Origin: Clostridiales bacterium
GTDB taxonomy: Bacteria > Bacillota > Clostridia > Christensenellales > Aristaeellaceae
DNA length: 41,437 nucleotides
Direction of reading: 5' to 3'
NCBI GenBank assembly: GCA_012523405.1
Contig: JAAYIN010000066.1
Span: forward strand, 1-41,437
Shown here: positions 15,952-25,135 of the stretch, in pieces
Layout: every line of letters begins with the position of its first letter
How positions within the stretch are numbered: the first letter of the stretch is position 1
Translations under genes and position numbers: made by a program
The notes under the pieces: generated by a model
What the model was told of the DNA's origin: nothing
The model's input: only the letters and a program-made list of their open reading frames with translations
Database searches by the model: none

Positions 15952-18699
15952 TTATGGCGCGGATACGATGGTGATCGGATCGAGTATACCCGCACGCTTG
16001 TCGACGGTATGGTTTTGGACAATGATGGAAAAATGACATACGCCCACATAGGAACTCGGGATTTCAATCTCCACGCGATCATCGATAAAGCAGTGCTTGC
16101 TGCCCAGCAGTATATTGTTACCAAAGACCTCTACAAACCCGCGCGCGCGGCTGATAATGAGGTAATGCTTTGCGCTGGAATCGCCAACATTTGCCTTTGT
16201 TTGGTATAGGCAATACATCCCGTCCTTGTCCTCTAAAATGCGTTGCGGGATGCCTTCAAATGTGATGGGCTCCATGCTGTTCATATCATTGGTGCTCAGG
16301 GTAATGGTCGGGTCTGGACGCTGGGAAAGCGCATGATGGCTGGCACGCCAGCCATCGATGGTGCGCATGGTGGTGGGCATGAGCGCGGGAGGGAATGGGC
16401 GATCGGTGACGCGCATGGTCAGTTCGCTTGATTGGAGGGTATGCGACGTAACGCGAACAATGACTTCCTTGGCGCCATGCTTGGCACGAACGAGAAGCTG
16501 ACAGCGTCCGTGGAATAGATTGCATGAACTTGAAATATCTGGATCGTGCGAATTGGGATCGCCGTTGCCAACGCCAAGCAGATCGCCGCCATCAATGGTG
16601 ATATTGATGCGGTTTTTGGCAGTTGGACACTCAAGACCGCGCTCATCGGCTGCAAATACGGTGACGGCAATCACGGAATCGGGGTCGCTGTATAGGGTGG
16701 GCATAAGCGATTGGAGGCAGAGCTTGACGGCTGTACCTGCGGTTTCTCGTTTATCGGTGACCGTGCAATAGCCACCGGTATATCCGTTGGCACTGAGCGT
16801 ACCCTTTTCAAAAGGCACATGCCAAGAGGGCGGGTTGGCAAGATCGTTTAGCTGCTTTCCCAGTGACCTGCTGTTGAGGAATAACTCGACTTCCTCGCAG
16901 TTGCTATACGCCATCACGCGCACACGCTTGCCCTTTGGGTGATTCCAGTGGGGGAGAATGTGCAGGCAAGGTTCTTTGCGCCAAAACGCCTGATAGAGAT
17001 AGTAGACATCTTTGGGGTAGCCGCAGGTGTCCATGATACCAAAATGACTGGATACACTGGGCCATTCATAGGGTGTGGGTTCCCCGCGGTAGTCAAAGCC
17101 TGTCCATATGAATAAACCCATTACAAAAGGACGGCTGAGTACCGAAATATTCGCATCGCGTGCGGTCTGCCCCCATGCGGCGCAGTCTTCGTCATAATTG
17201 CCAAAGACCTGTGCCTGAGTGTTGCTTTCTATCTGCCCGCGTGTGGCAAATGCAGAGGCGCTCTCGGTGGAAAGCATGGGCTGATGGGGATATTTCTGGT
17301 GGAAATCGTCATAGCTGTCGACGTAGTAGTTGATGCCCGTGATATCAAGGCATATGCCTGCGCCTATTTCTTCGAAAAAACCACCGTTGAATGCACCTAA
17401 GATAGGGCGGGAGTCATCAAGCTTTTTCAGCTCCGCCATTTGATGAAGGGCTAGCCTGCGTCCCTTGGCAGTGCCTTGCATAGGCTCTTCGTTAAAGAGC
17501 GAGTACATGACTATACAAGGGTGATTGCGGTCCCGCCTGAGCATGCTGGCAAGAAGCTGCAATGCATCCGGCGCAGTGGAATAGCTGCGATTTTCATCCA
17601 TGACGAGTATGCCCATCTCATCACAAAGCTCCAGCAGCTCTGGCGGCGGCGGATTGTGAGAACAACGGAATGCATTGGAACCCATTTCCTTGAGCATTGA
17701 AAGGCGATAGCGCCATAGATCCTTTGGCACAGCAGAGCCTACGCCTGCATGGTCGAGATGGTTGCAGGTGCCAAGCAGCTTGACGGGAATGTCGTTGAGA
17801 TAAAAGCCGGTTTCGCCATCTACTCGAATGGTGCGATAGCCGTATCGGACGGTGGCTTCGTCTGTGCCTTGTTCGCTTATCACCTGTGCATGGAGCTTGT
17901 ATAGCGCGGGTGAGTCAAGCGTCCATAGATCGGGCTTGCTTGTTTCAAAGGAGGCGCAATAGGCTCTCTGCTCATAGGAAGCGAGCGAGACGGGCAGCGT
18001 GATGGCTAGATGCTCGGTGCCTTTAGGATCAAATGAAGAGGCATGAAGTGTGCCGCAAAGTGCATTGGCGGATGTGTTTGACAGCGTGAACTCGCAGTCT
18101 ACGCGCCATTTGTCCTCGCTCACCTTAACGGGCTTAATCCAGAGTCCATCCTTGACGATGTGCAGCCTCGGACGCTTGACAAGCCATACATGGCGATTGA
18201 TTCCGCATCCTTCATACCACCAACCCTCCCATGTGGTTTTGTCCACGCGGACGGTGATTAGGTTGGGCGTGACACCAAAGTTGGCCACATCGCTCAGCGA
18301 TAACGCAAAGCTGTTGTAGCAGCTCTCGTTGTGCAGGAGCTTTGTGCCATTGAAATAGATGTCAGATATGCCTGAAATACCATCGAATATTAGTTGGATT
18401 TCAGCCTCTGCATCGCTTGGATCAAGCAGGAAGGTACGGCGATACCAGCAGGCACCTGAAGGGAGATAGCCATGGCTTGGTATGCCTGTCAGATCAAAGG
18501 GCAGCTCATGTTGAGAATCATGGGGAAGCGTCACTTCCTCCCATGCGCTATCGTCAAAATTGAGCATGGCAGCCCCTTGCGCGCCATTGCCTTTGGAAAA
18601 GGCGTAGACAGTTTCATGGGTCAGAAATTTTGGCAGTACGGATTGTAATGAGTGCGTAAAGCGCCACTTACGATCAAGCGAAAACCAAGTGGTTTGCAT
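15952..18699 (-). CDS. GH2 glycoside hydrolase, beta-galactosidase-like
   Basis: A 915-residue cytoplasmic enzyme with no signal peptide. I chose the ATG at 18699, which has AAAGGAGG upstream. The order is: N-terminal sugar-binding jelly roll (about 40-190, with DSAWEEVTLPHDSQHE and ACWYRRTF), an immunoglobulin-like sandwich, the catalytic barrel (NAFRCSHNPPP, then the acid/base Glu in SLFNEEP near residue 404 and the nucleophile Glu in MLSTESAS near 477), and C-terminal domains of the DUF4982 and immunoglobulin type. This architecture is common for bacterial beta-galactosidases, but GH2 also includes beta-mannosidases and beta-glucuronidases, and the substrate cannot be fixed from sequence. 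It ends the locus fed by importer 2, and is separated from the permease gene by a hairpin that could lower its expression. Confidence 0.9.
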   Translation of the reverse strand: MQTTWFSLDRKWRFTHSLQSVLPKFLTHETVYAFSKGNGAQGAAMLNFDDSAWEEVTLPHDSQHELPFDLTGIPSHGYLPSGACWYRRTFLLDPSDAEAEIQLIFDGISGISDIYFNGTKLLHNESCYNSFALSLSDVANFGVTPNLITVRVDKTTWEGWWYEGCGINRHVWLVKRPRLHIVKDGLWIKPVKVSEDKWRVDCEFTLSNTSANALCGTLHASSFDPKGTEHLAITLPVSLASYEQRAYCASFETSKPDLWTLDSPALYKLHAQVISEQGTDEATVRYGYRTIRVDGETGFYLNDIPVKLLGTCNHLDHAGVGSAVPKDLWRYRLSMLKEMGSNAFRCSHNPPPPELLELCDEMGILVMDENRSYSTAPDALQLLASMLRRDRNHPCIVMYSLFNEEPMQGTAKGRRLALHQMAELKKLDDSRPILGAFNGGFFEEIGAGICLDITGINYYVDSYDDFHQKYPHQPMLSTESASAFATRGQIESNTQAQVFGNYDEDCAAWGQTARDANISVLSRPFVMGLFIWTGFDYRGEPTPYEWPSVSSHFGIMDTCGYPKDVYYLYQAFWRKEPCLHILPHWNHPKGKRVRVMAYSNCEEVELFLNSRSLGKQLNDLANPPSWHVPFEKGTLSANGYTGGYCTVTDKRETAGTAVKLCLQSLMPTLYSDPDSVIAVTVFAADERGLECPTAKNRINITIDGGDLLGVGNGDPNSHDPDISSSCNLFHGRCQLLVRAKHGAKEVIVRVTSHTLQSSELTMRVTDRPFPPALMPTTMRTIDGWRASHHALSQRPDPTITLSTNDMNSMEPITFEGIPQRILEDKDGMYCLYQTKANVGDSSAKHYLIISRARGFVEVFGNNILLGSKHCFIDDRVEIEIPSSYVGVCHFSIIVQNHTVDKRAGILDPITIVSAP

Positions 18700-18727
18700 G
18701 GCATTTCCTCCTTTGCACAGAAAATAA

Positions 18728-18761
18728 AGGGTCAAGGCGACGATAACGCCCCCTTGACCCT
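18728..18761 (-). terminator. Hairpin between permease and GH2 genes
   Basis: AGGGTCAAGG (18728-18737) pairs with CCTTGACCCT (18752-18761). On the minus strand it is followed by TTTATTTT. It may act as a partial terminator or an mRNA end-stabiliser between importer 2 and the GH2 enzyme. Confidence 0.6.
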
Positions 18762-18785
18762 ATATGATCGATTGATTGAACAGAA

Positions 18786-19601
18786 TTATCCCTTTACAGA
18801 ACCGGCAATGCCCTCTGTAAAGCTCTTTTGAAGTAGGAAGAAGATAATGACTGTGGGCAAGGTGCTGATCAAAACAGCGAGCATGAGCACGCCATAGTCC
18901 GTTACATAGCCTGCAATGAGGTTAGCAGTCAGCATCGGCATAGTCATGCTTTCATTGCTCTGCATGATAACTTTTGGCCATAGGTAGTTATTCCATGCAT
19001 TCATAAAGGTGATGGTCATAGCAGCAGCATACGTGGAACGCATGGTGGGGAAGAACATACGGAAGAAAATCTGTATTTCGTTTAGACCATCAATGCGTGC
19101 CGCTTCGATGATGTCATGCGGGAAGGAGCGTGCGCTTTGCCTAAACATCATGATCAGGAAAGGCGTTGATATGCTGGGAAGCACGAAGCCAAGCGCGGAG
19201 TTTAGAAGCTTCATTTTGCTGAACATCTGGAACAGCGGAATCATGGTCGCAGCAAAGGGCACCATCATAGCCATGAGCAATACGCTCATGAGGCGATCCT
19301 TGCCCTTGGTGTGATAGATTTCAAAGCCATAGCCTGCCAGCGAGCAGATCAGGAGCGACAGAAGCGTTTGAGAAAATGCGTATACAAAAGAGTTTTTCAG
19401 CGCACCGAGGACATTTTGACTTGCCATGAGATTGGTGAAGTTTGTCAAGAGATTAGACCCGGGCATGAGTGTGCCGCTAAGCACAGCCTGGCTTGTGTTT
19501 GTGGCAGAGATCAACATCCAATAGAGCGGGAAAACCGACAATATGGAAACGATGGCTAAAAAGAGATAACGCGAGATAGAACTTAGGCGCTGTTTCATCA
19601 T
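18786..19601 (-). CDS. Sugar ABC transporter permease (MalG type), importer 2
   Basis: A 271-residue inner-membrane permease with six predicted helices, starting with LFLAIVSILSVFPLYWMLIS. The EAA loop that docks the ATPase is present as EAARIDGLNEIQIFFRMFFP. The C-terminus LQKSFTEGIAGSVKG is typical of carbohydrate-importer MalG proteins. Its ATG overlaps the stop of the preceding permease gene by four bases, showing tight coupling. No ATPase gene lies nearby, so it probably uses a shared MsmX-like ATPase encoded elsewhere. Confidence 0.93.
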   Translation of the reverse strand: MMKQRLSSISRYLFLAIVSILSVFPLYWMLISATNTSQAVLSGTLMPGSNLLTNFTNLMASQNVLGALKNSFVYAFSQTLLSLLICSLAGYGFEIYHTKGKDRLMSVLLMAMMVPFAATMIPLFQMFSKMKLLNSALGFVLPSISTPFLIMMFRQSARSFPHDIIEAARIDGLNEIQIFFRMFFPTMRSTYAAAMTITFMNAWNNYLWPKVIMQSNESMTMPMLTANLIAGYVTDYGVLMLAVLISTLPTVIIFFLLQKSFTEGIAGSVKG

Positions 19602-20515
19602 CTCTTGTCACCCACTTTCATTTGAACAAATGCGAGGATGGCAACTAGTATAAAGATGACGTAGGACATTGCGGCTGCATAGCCGAATTTGGGTACACCC
19701 TCAAAGGATGATTTATAGATGTAGTGGGACATCGTAAGCGTCATATACGAAGGACCGCCGCGCGTCAAGTTGACGGATTCATCAAATAGCTGAAGCGTAC
19801 CATTTGTCGAGAGAATGGTCGTGAGCAAAATGGTGGGTTTGAGCAGCGGTACGGTGATCTTGGAAAACTGCTTGAAAGGTGACGCGCCATCGATTCGGGC
19901 CGCTTCGTAGACGGAATAATCAATATTTTGTAATCCGGATAGGTAAAAAACCATATTATACCCTGTCCAGCGCCAGATCAATGCAACGATGATCACGATG
20001 CGCGCAGTGAGGGCAGAACCGTTAATCCAGTTAATGCCTGTGTCAATGATGCCCATACCCATGAGTGTGGCGTTGATAAAGCCGTCAACGGCGAACATGG
20101 ATCTAAAAATGAGCGAGTAGGAAACCAGTGAAGTTGCGCAGGGGAGAAAGATGGCCGTACGGAATAAACCGCGGCATTTGAGCTTGGGGTTGTTGAGCAT
20201 AGTCGCTAAAACAAGCCCAAGAACGAGCATAATGGGTACTTGAATAATTAAGAATAAAATATTGTTGCGAAGTGTTTGCTGGAAAATGGTATCTTTGAGC
20301 AAGTATTGGTAGTTGCGCAAACCAACGAAGCTCAGCCTAGCGCCTTGCCCCGATTTAAAGGAGAGGATAAAGGCTTGCACCATGGGTACAAAACACATCC
20401 AAATGATGAGCAATGCTGCGGGAGCAAGGAATGCCCATCCGATCAAATTCTGTTTTTGATGAAGTGCGAGTTTTTTGCGCTTCACGTTCTTGGCAGTTGT
20501 TGCTTGATTAGTCAC
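19598..20515 (-). CDS. Sugar ABC transporter permease (MalF type), importer 2
   Basis: A 305-residue permease with the first helix at LIGWAFLAPAALLIIWMCFV and the EAA docking loop EAARIDGASPFKQFSKITVP. The GGPSYMT segment is typical of the MalF branch. It starts at a GTG with AGGGAG about 10 bases upstream. It pairs with the overlapping MalG-type gene to form the membrane channel and receives sugar from the binding protein encoded just before it. A hairpin at 20593-20623 separates it from the binding-protein gene. Confidence 0.93.
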   Translation of the reverse strand: MTNQATTAKNVKRKKLALHQKQNLIGWAFLAPAALLIIWMCFVPMVQAFILSFKSGQGARLSFVGLRNYQYLLKDTIFQQTLRNNILFLIIQVPIMLVLGLVLATMLNNPKLKCRGLFRTAIFLPCATSLVSYSLIFRSMFAVDGFINATLMGMGIIDTGINWINGSALTARIVIIVALIWRWTGYNMVFYLSGLQNIDYSVYEAARIDGASPFKQFSKITVPLLKPTILLTTILSTNGTLQLFDESVNLTRGGPSYMTLTMSHYIYKSSFEGVPKFGYAAAMSYVIFILVAILAFVQMKVGDKR

Positions 20516-20592
20516 AAAGTGGCTCTCCCTTCGGGTTGGAGTATGGGATTTCGGTTACAATAGAAAGCGTGTACAACCTATATAACGTTTAT

Positions 20593-20623
20593 ACGGGAGA
20601 GAGCAAGAGATGCTCTCTCCCGT
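20593..20623 (-). other. Intercistronic hairpin after the binding-protein gene
   Basis: The stem ACGGGAGAGAGCA (20593-20605) pairs perfectly with TGCTCTCTCCCGT (20611-20623). On the minus strand no T run follows directly, so it looks more like an RNA stabiliser than a full terminator. Such a hairpin between a binding-protein gene and its permease genes commonly keeps the binding protein in excess. Confidence 0.6.
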
Positions 20624-20642
20624 TTTGAAATAACGGTTTGGA

Positions 20643-21920
20643 TTAGATACCCATTGCAAATTCAACAGTCATCTGTGCATCTGCCATGGTGCTAGCTACG
20701 TCAGCGCCGTTAACGATAGCGGTCATAGCGTTGCCGACTGCATCGCGTGCTTCGTAGTAGTATACGCCTGTGTAGTTGCTGGGGATCATGCCTGCATATT
20801 CGGTGATCTTTGCATAGATTGCATCGCCGCCGAAGAATTCCTGGGGTACTGCATACTCTGCGCTGTCGCCTGCGGGCAGGTAGGTTGCTAGTGCGCCAGA
20901 AGTCATGATGGTCTCATAGAAGGGTACGCTGCCAGCAAATGTCTTTGCGAGGAAGTCATATGCAAGAGCGGTGTTTTGGCAATTGGAGCTAACAGCCCAA
21001 GAAGAGCCGCCGTTGTTGGAGTAGTTGGTTGCGTTTTCGCTGGTTACAAGCTTGGGAATGTTGGTGACTGCCCATTTGCCGGACTGGTCTTCTGCGGTCT
21101 GGATGGATGCGAGGATCCAGCAGCCGTTGATGGTGCTTGCAACAACGTCATTGGTCAATGTGCCGATGTACTCATCCCAGCCGTTGACTTCAACGAAGAT
21201 GCCTTCTTTAACCATTGCGGTGTAAAGCTCTAGGACTTCCATAACTGCGGGGTTATCCTGAATGGAGAGGCTGCCGTCTTCGTTGAAAAGACTTGCGCCG
21301 CAGCTCTGAAGCATGATCATGATCATGTCAGGCTCGCCAGCGGTGCCGCTGAGCATGGGCTTGCCGGTCTTTGCGAGAACGTCGCGGCCGATCTCAAGGT
21401 AACGAGTCCAGTCGATGTCGGTTACGTCAGCAACGGTATAGCCTGCTGCTTCCAAAACGTCTACACGAACTGCGTTAACAACAGCGCCGTTGTCAAAGGG
21501 AACGCCGTAGTTCTTGCCGTCAACAACCGAGTAAGCGGTTTTTGCTGAGCCGAACTGTGCGAAGTCGATGCCGCTATCGGTGATGTCAAGGAACATGTCA
21601 GGGAAAGTCATAACGTTCTTTTGGAACGCGTTATCCTGGCATAGGAACATATCCGGTAGGCCACTGTAATCGCCGGACATGCCAGCGGTGGTTAGCTTGG
21701 GTTGTAGGTCAGCCCAAGGAGTTTCGATGATTTCCAGTTCAAAGTCGGGATCAACTTCTGCCTGGTAAACTTTTGCTGCTTCTTCCATTGCAAACATGTT
21801 GAATGCAGGATCCCAGCACCAAACGGATAGCTTGTGGCTTCCGTCTTCTGCTAGAGCAGGAACGCTCATCAGAGAGAGCAACATGGTTAACGCCAATAGC
21901 ATTGAGAGAAATTTTTTCAT
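20643..21920 (-). CDS. Sugar ABC transporter binding protein, importer 2
   Basis: A 425-residue extracellular solute-binding protein (family 1). The ATG at 21920 has GGAGG 8 bases upstream. The signal peptide is MLLALTMLLSLMSVPALA, followed by EDGSHKLSVW. There is no lipobox Cys, which is unusual for a Gram-positive binding protein and leaves the anchoring unexplained. The NNGGSSWAVSSNCQN segment and the LPAGDSAEY region are typical of the fold. It is encoded upstream of its two permeases. The AraC regulator encoded just before it is the likely controller. The ligand is probably an oligosaccharide substrate of the GH2 or nearby enzymes. Confidence 0.92.
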   Translation of the reverse strand: MKKFLSMLLALTMLLSLMSVPALAEDGSHKLSVWCWDPAFNMFAMEEAAKVYQAEVDPDFELEIIETPWADLQPKLTTAGMSGDYSGLPDMFLCQDNAFQKNVMTFPDMFLDITDSGIDFAQFGSAKTAYSVVDGKNYGVPFDNGAVVNAVRVDVLEAAGYTVADVTDIDWTRYLEIGRDVLAKTGKPMLSGTAGEPDMIMIMLQSCGASLFNEDGSLSIQDNPAVMEVLELYTAMVKEGIFVEVNGWDEYIGTLTNDVVASTINGCWILASIQTAEDQSGKWAVTNIPKLVTSENATNYSNNGGSSWAVSSNCQNTALAYDFLAKTFAGSVPFYETIMTSGALATYLPAGDSAEYAVPQEFFGGDAIYAKITEYAGMIPSNYTGVYYYEARDAVGNAMTAIVNGADVASTMADAQMTVEFAMGI

Positions 21921-22196
21921 TAGATTTGCCTCCTTCAATTTTGACGGGCGAAAAACAGCGAATATAACTGATCAAATCTCAGTCATAGGAGAGATGCACA
22001 TATTTCGTCGTCGTTTATGGTTTAATAATAGCATGGATTGCCGAAGGTTACTATTCGATTTCGATCATTAATTGTGCAAAAACGAACATTCACTACACAA
22101 AAATTAGCAAAATAATGAATAAAAAGGATGAAAATCGACCTTTGCATGCCTCCGATAAGCAAAAACGAACAAAAGTTTCGCAGATGGCTGGGACGA

Positions 22197-23147
22197 TTAC
22201 CGCCAGCCTTGCATGGAAACGATTTGATAGTTGCGAAGCTTTTGTTCATAGTGATCTGGGCTCTTTTTCCATTGCATGGGTGTGATGGCGGTTACCTTGG
22301 TGAAGTTGCGATTGAACGAGGAGATGCTCATATAACCAACCCGCTGGGCGATGATGTCCATGCCGTACTCTGTGTTGCGTAAAAGGTCGCATGCCATCTC
22401 AACGCGCACGATATTGATGTATTCCAGCGGTGTGATATGCATGATGGAGCGAAATAGACGGCGAAAATGGGTTTCGCTCATATGGCAGCGATCGGCAAGG
22501 GTGGCGATACGAATCACTTCTCCATAGTGACCGTCGATAAATGTGAGGGCATCCCGTATGAGCAAACGCTGCTTGTACCCAATGACGGAGGCGGGCTCGG
22601 GTGTGCTGTCATCCCGCATATCCTCTCGCGCAATTTCAACCAGAAGGGTGAGCAAAAGCCCCTTCACGCTGGTCTGATAAAAACGCTTTTTGGTTCGCAT
22701 TTCTCTGATCAGGGCAAGGATCGCATCACCGAGCGCTGGGTTTTCATCATAGGAGAGCGCGATTGACTTTCGGTTGACATGCGCGATGAGCTTCTCGCCA
22801 AAACGGCGGTCTTCCTCCGCCATGTTGCTCACAAAGCCCTCCACATCGATGAATAGATATTCGTTTCGGCAATACATCAGGTCGTTACTCACAGTCGTAT
22901 GGCAGACATTGCGCGGGAAGATGGAGAATGTGTTTTCCTTATAAGGAATGCTAATGTCGTCGATGATGAGGTCACCATGCCCTTCGTAGCAATAGCCGAT
23001 CTCCATCTGATTGTGGAAATGCAGGGCGTTTGGACCTTCCTCGCCATATTGACGAACCCATCCTTCGCCAAGGAGCGCCAAAACAGGGACGTCCTGAGGC
23101 ACTTCGTAATACCGATATTCAACTTTCTTGTGCTGTTTGCTTTTCAT
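22197..23147 (-). CDS. AraC family regulator with cupin sensor
   Basis: A 316-residue regulator. Residues about 20-150 form a cupin-like sugar-sensing domain (LHFHNQMEIGYCYEGHGDLIID, then FSIFPRNVCHT). The C-terminal 100 residues carry the two helix-turn-helix motifs of AraC proteins: IATLADRCHMSETHFRRLFR, and the second one at DIIAQRVGYMSISSFNRNFTK. It lies directly upstream of importer 2 on the same strand, with a 276-base gap in between that has room for activator sites. AraC proteins with this layout usually activate their neighbouring sugar operon. Ligand unknown. Confidence 0.93.
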   Translation of the reverse strand: MKSKQHKKVEYRYYEVPQDVPVLALLGEGWVRQYGEEGPNALHFHNQMEIGYCYEGHGDLIIDDISIPYKENTFSIFPRNVCHTTVSNDLMYCRNEYLFIDVEGFVSNMAEEDRRFGEKLIAHVNRKSIALSYDENPALGDAILALIREMRTKKRFYQTSVKGLLLTLLVEIAREDMRDDSTPEPASVIGYKQRLLIRDALTFIDGHYGEVIRIATLADRCHMSETHFRRLFRSIMHITPLEYINIVRVEMACDLLRNTEYGMDIIAQRVGYMSISSFNRNFTKVTAITPMQWKKSPDHYEQKLRNYQIVSMQGWR

Positions 23148-23168
23148 ATGCTATCCCCTAAAAATAGT

Positions 23169-23200
23169 AGCGCACCTCTGTAAATGATGAGAGGTGCGCT
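23169..23200 (-). terminator. Terminator after the GH20-like gene
   Basis: AGCGCACCTCT (23169-23179) pairs with AGAGGTGCGCT (23190-23200). On the minus strand ACTATTTTTAG follows. It separates the LacI-controlled half of the locus from the AraC half. Confidence 0.8.
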
Positions 23201-23288
23201 AACGATTCAGTATTTGATTTTTGATGCATGGTAGCGCTCAATGCAAGTATAGCATATTTTTTGTGACGTGACTATGCTTTGGGAATGA

Positions 23289-25130
23289 TTACATCACAGG
23301 TGTGGTCAGGTATACTCTGCTGCGCAGCAAGTCAGCGTATTTTGATACGATGGCTTGGGTTTTGTACTGACAGCCCTCGCGCGATACGCTGCGCCATAGC
23401 CCTAGGTACGAAAAATACCATGTTTCAAGCTTTTCGGCAAGTGCGCTGCCTGCCTTTACATCAGCAAAATCCATGGCGATATACGCCCCGATCTCGTTCC
23501 AGATGCGCACGCCATCGGCGACGATTGACAATGCCTGCATGATATCCCGCTGCGCGGTTGGCATGTGCGTGATGGACGCTTCGATTTTCGAAAGCGCATC
23601 TGCGATATGGGCATTAGCAGTCGGGATAAGCGATACATCCACCTCGGAGAAGAGCTTCGCTTTCATAGCTGCATCTGTTTGCTCGATGTAGCGGATCGCG
23701 TGGAACCAATCAAAGACTTCGTTGTTTGAAAGCGCTGTAAAGCCCTGCATGAAGCTTTCGGACGCATCGCCATATTCCAAGTAGGAGATGGCGCGATTCA
23801 CTTCGTCAAATTCAAGGGAATCGGCGTTCCAAGCGAATGCTGCACCATAGAGAATCCCGGGGATGGAGAACCATGGATGGCAGACATGCCCGTAGTCGCC
23901 CCAGTCGGTGTTGAGCAGCCCGATGGCACCGTGTTTCTTGGCATGCTTGCACATGACGCGGTTGTTATCAAACGAATTTCTGATGAGCGGAATCCAGCGG
24001 TTCCATGTGCATACGCCGGGGCATGCGTACTGGGTTGCGCCGACCTCTGCCAGCACCTGTATTTCATGCTCGCGCTGGTCGGGTAAATAGCCCCAGTTGA
24101 GGCAGATGGTTTCCTTGGGAAGCATGCTGTATGCGTCGTGATAGCGCCACACGATGTCACCCCAGAACATGGGCGTATATCCTCGCTCAACAAGGAAACA
24201 GCAAAGCTCGTTCACATGCCTCATGTAAAGTGCTTGTACGCTGGTTTCGTCCGCAAGCGGTTTGCTGCGATATTTGCCAAGGTCGTAGGTTTCATCCGCG
24301 CAGATATTGAATTTGCGTGAGGTGAAAAGCTGCATGTACTCTGTCATCATGCCCTTGATGAAGTCCAGTGCGCGGTCATTTGAAACATTGAGGGTATGAT
24401 GGTCACCTGCGTAGGTATAGGTGAAAGGAAGTTTCTCTGAATCCTCGATTTCGCAAAACTCAGAGAAGGTTTTACTGCTCAGAATCTTGTACATATGCCC
24501 GAATGTAGAGAGTGATGGCACAAGCTCGATGTGGCGGGCGTTGCAGTATGCATCCAGCTCCATGATCTCCTCGGCGGTTAGCGGCGTTTCATCACGCCAG
24601 ACCTCCGAAAAACCTTGGAACAGATAGGTATGCTCCACGTATAGCTGCCATTGATTGATCTTGTAGCGGCAGAGCAAATCTGCATACTCTTTGAGTGTGT
24701 CTAGCGTTGGCACGCGCCCGCGCGATACATCTAGGTAGTAGCCGCGATTTGCGAAGTCTGGTTTGTCGCTGATTTGCAGCGCGGGCAGATTCGCACCGTG
24801 GCGGAGAATCCACTGCCTCAGCGTCTGTACGCCGTGGCAAATCGCTTCGTCGCTGCCGCCGCGGATGATCGCATTTTCAGGCGTGATGGATATCTCATAA
24901 ACGTCTGCGGCAAGGGTTGGCGCAGCTTCCAGCACAATAGCTCCCGCTGCGTTAACGCCGCGAAGAATGGAGAGACCTAGCCCTGTTTGCTTGTTGACGG
25001 TGTCCTTTAGCATATTTGCATAAAGGAGCGCGGAAGGGGCAGTGCCTATGAGGACAATGGGGGTTTGATAGCCAATGTGAAAAGTTCCGTCACCATAATG
25101 AACCTCGCGCGGCATGGGCAAGAAATTCAT
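23289..25130 (-). CDS. GH20-like beta-N-acetylhexosaminidase
   Basis: A 613-residue enzyme with no signal peptide, so probably cytoplasmic. The N-terminal zincin-like GH20b domain is visible (LPMPREVHYGDGTFHI; then VYEISITPENAIIRGG; DEAICHGVQTLRQW). The catalytic barrel starts at NRGYYLDVSRGRVPTLDTL, a classic GH20 segment. The expected catalytic pair is in FNICADETYDLG, which keeps Asp-Glu but not the usual His-x-Gly-Gly before it. A helical C-terminal extension follows (about 440-600). I chose the ATG at 25130 over a GTG at 25139 because of AAGGAG spacing. It overlaps or abuts the GH38 gene, so the two are co-translated. Removal of terminal GlcNAc or GalNAc is the likely role. Confidence 0.75.
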   Translation of the reverse strand: MNFLPMPREVHYGDGTFHIGYQTPIVLIGTAPSALLYANMLKDTVNKQTGLGLSILRGVNAAGAIVLEAAPTLAADVYEISITPENAIIRGGSDEAICHGVQTLRQWILRHGANLPALQISDKPDFANRGYYLDVSRGRVPTLDTLKEYADLLCRYKINQWQLYVEHTYLFQGFSEVWRDETPLTAEEIMELDAYCNARHIELVPSLSTFGHMYKILSSKTFSEFCEIEDSEKLPFTYTYAGDHHTLNVSNDRALDFIKGMMTEYMQLFTSRKFNICADETYDLGKYRSKPLADETSVQALYMRHVNELCCFLVERGYTPMFWGDIVWRYHDAYSMLPKETICLNWGYLPDQREHEIQVLAEVGATQYACPGVCTWNRWIPLIRNSFDNNRVMCKHAKKHGAIGLLNTDWGDYGHVCHPWFSIPGILYGAAFAWNADSLEFDEVNRAISYLEYGDASESFMQGFTALSNNEVFDWFHAIRYIEQTDAAMKAKLFSEVDVSLIPTANAHIADALSKIEASITHMPTAQRDIMQALSIVADGVRIWNEIGAYIAMDFADVKAGSALAEKLETWYFSYLGLWRSVSREGCQYKTQAIVSKYADLLRSRVYLTTPVM

Positions 25131-25135
25131 AGGGT

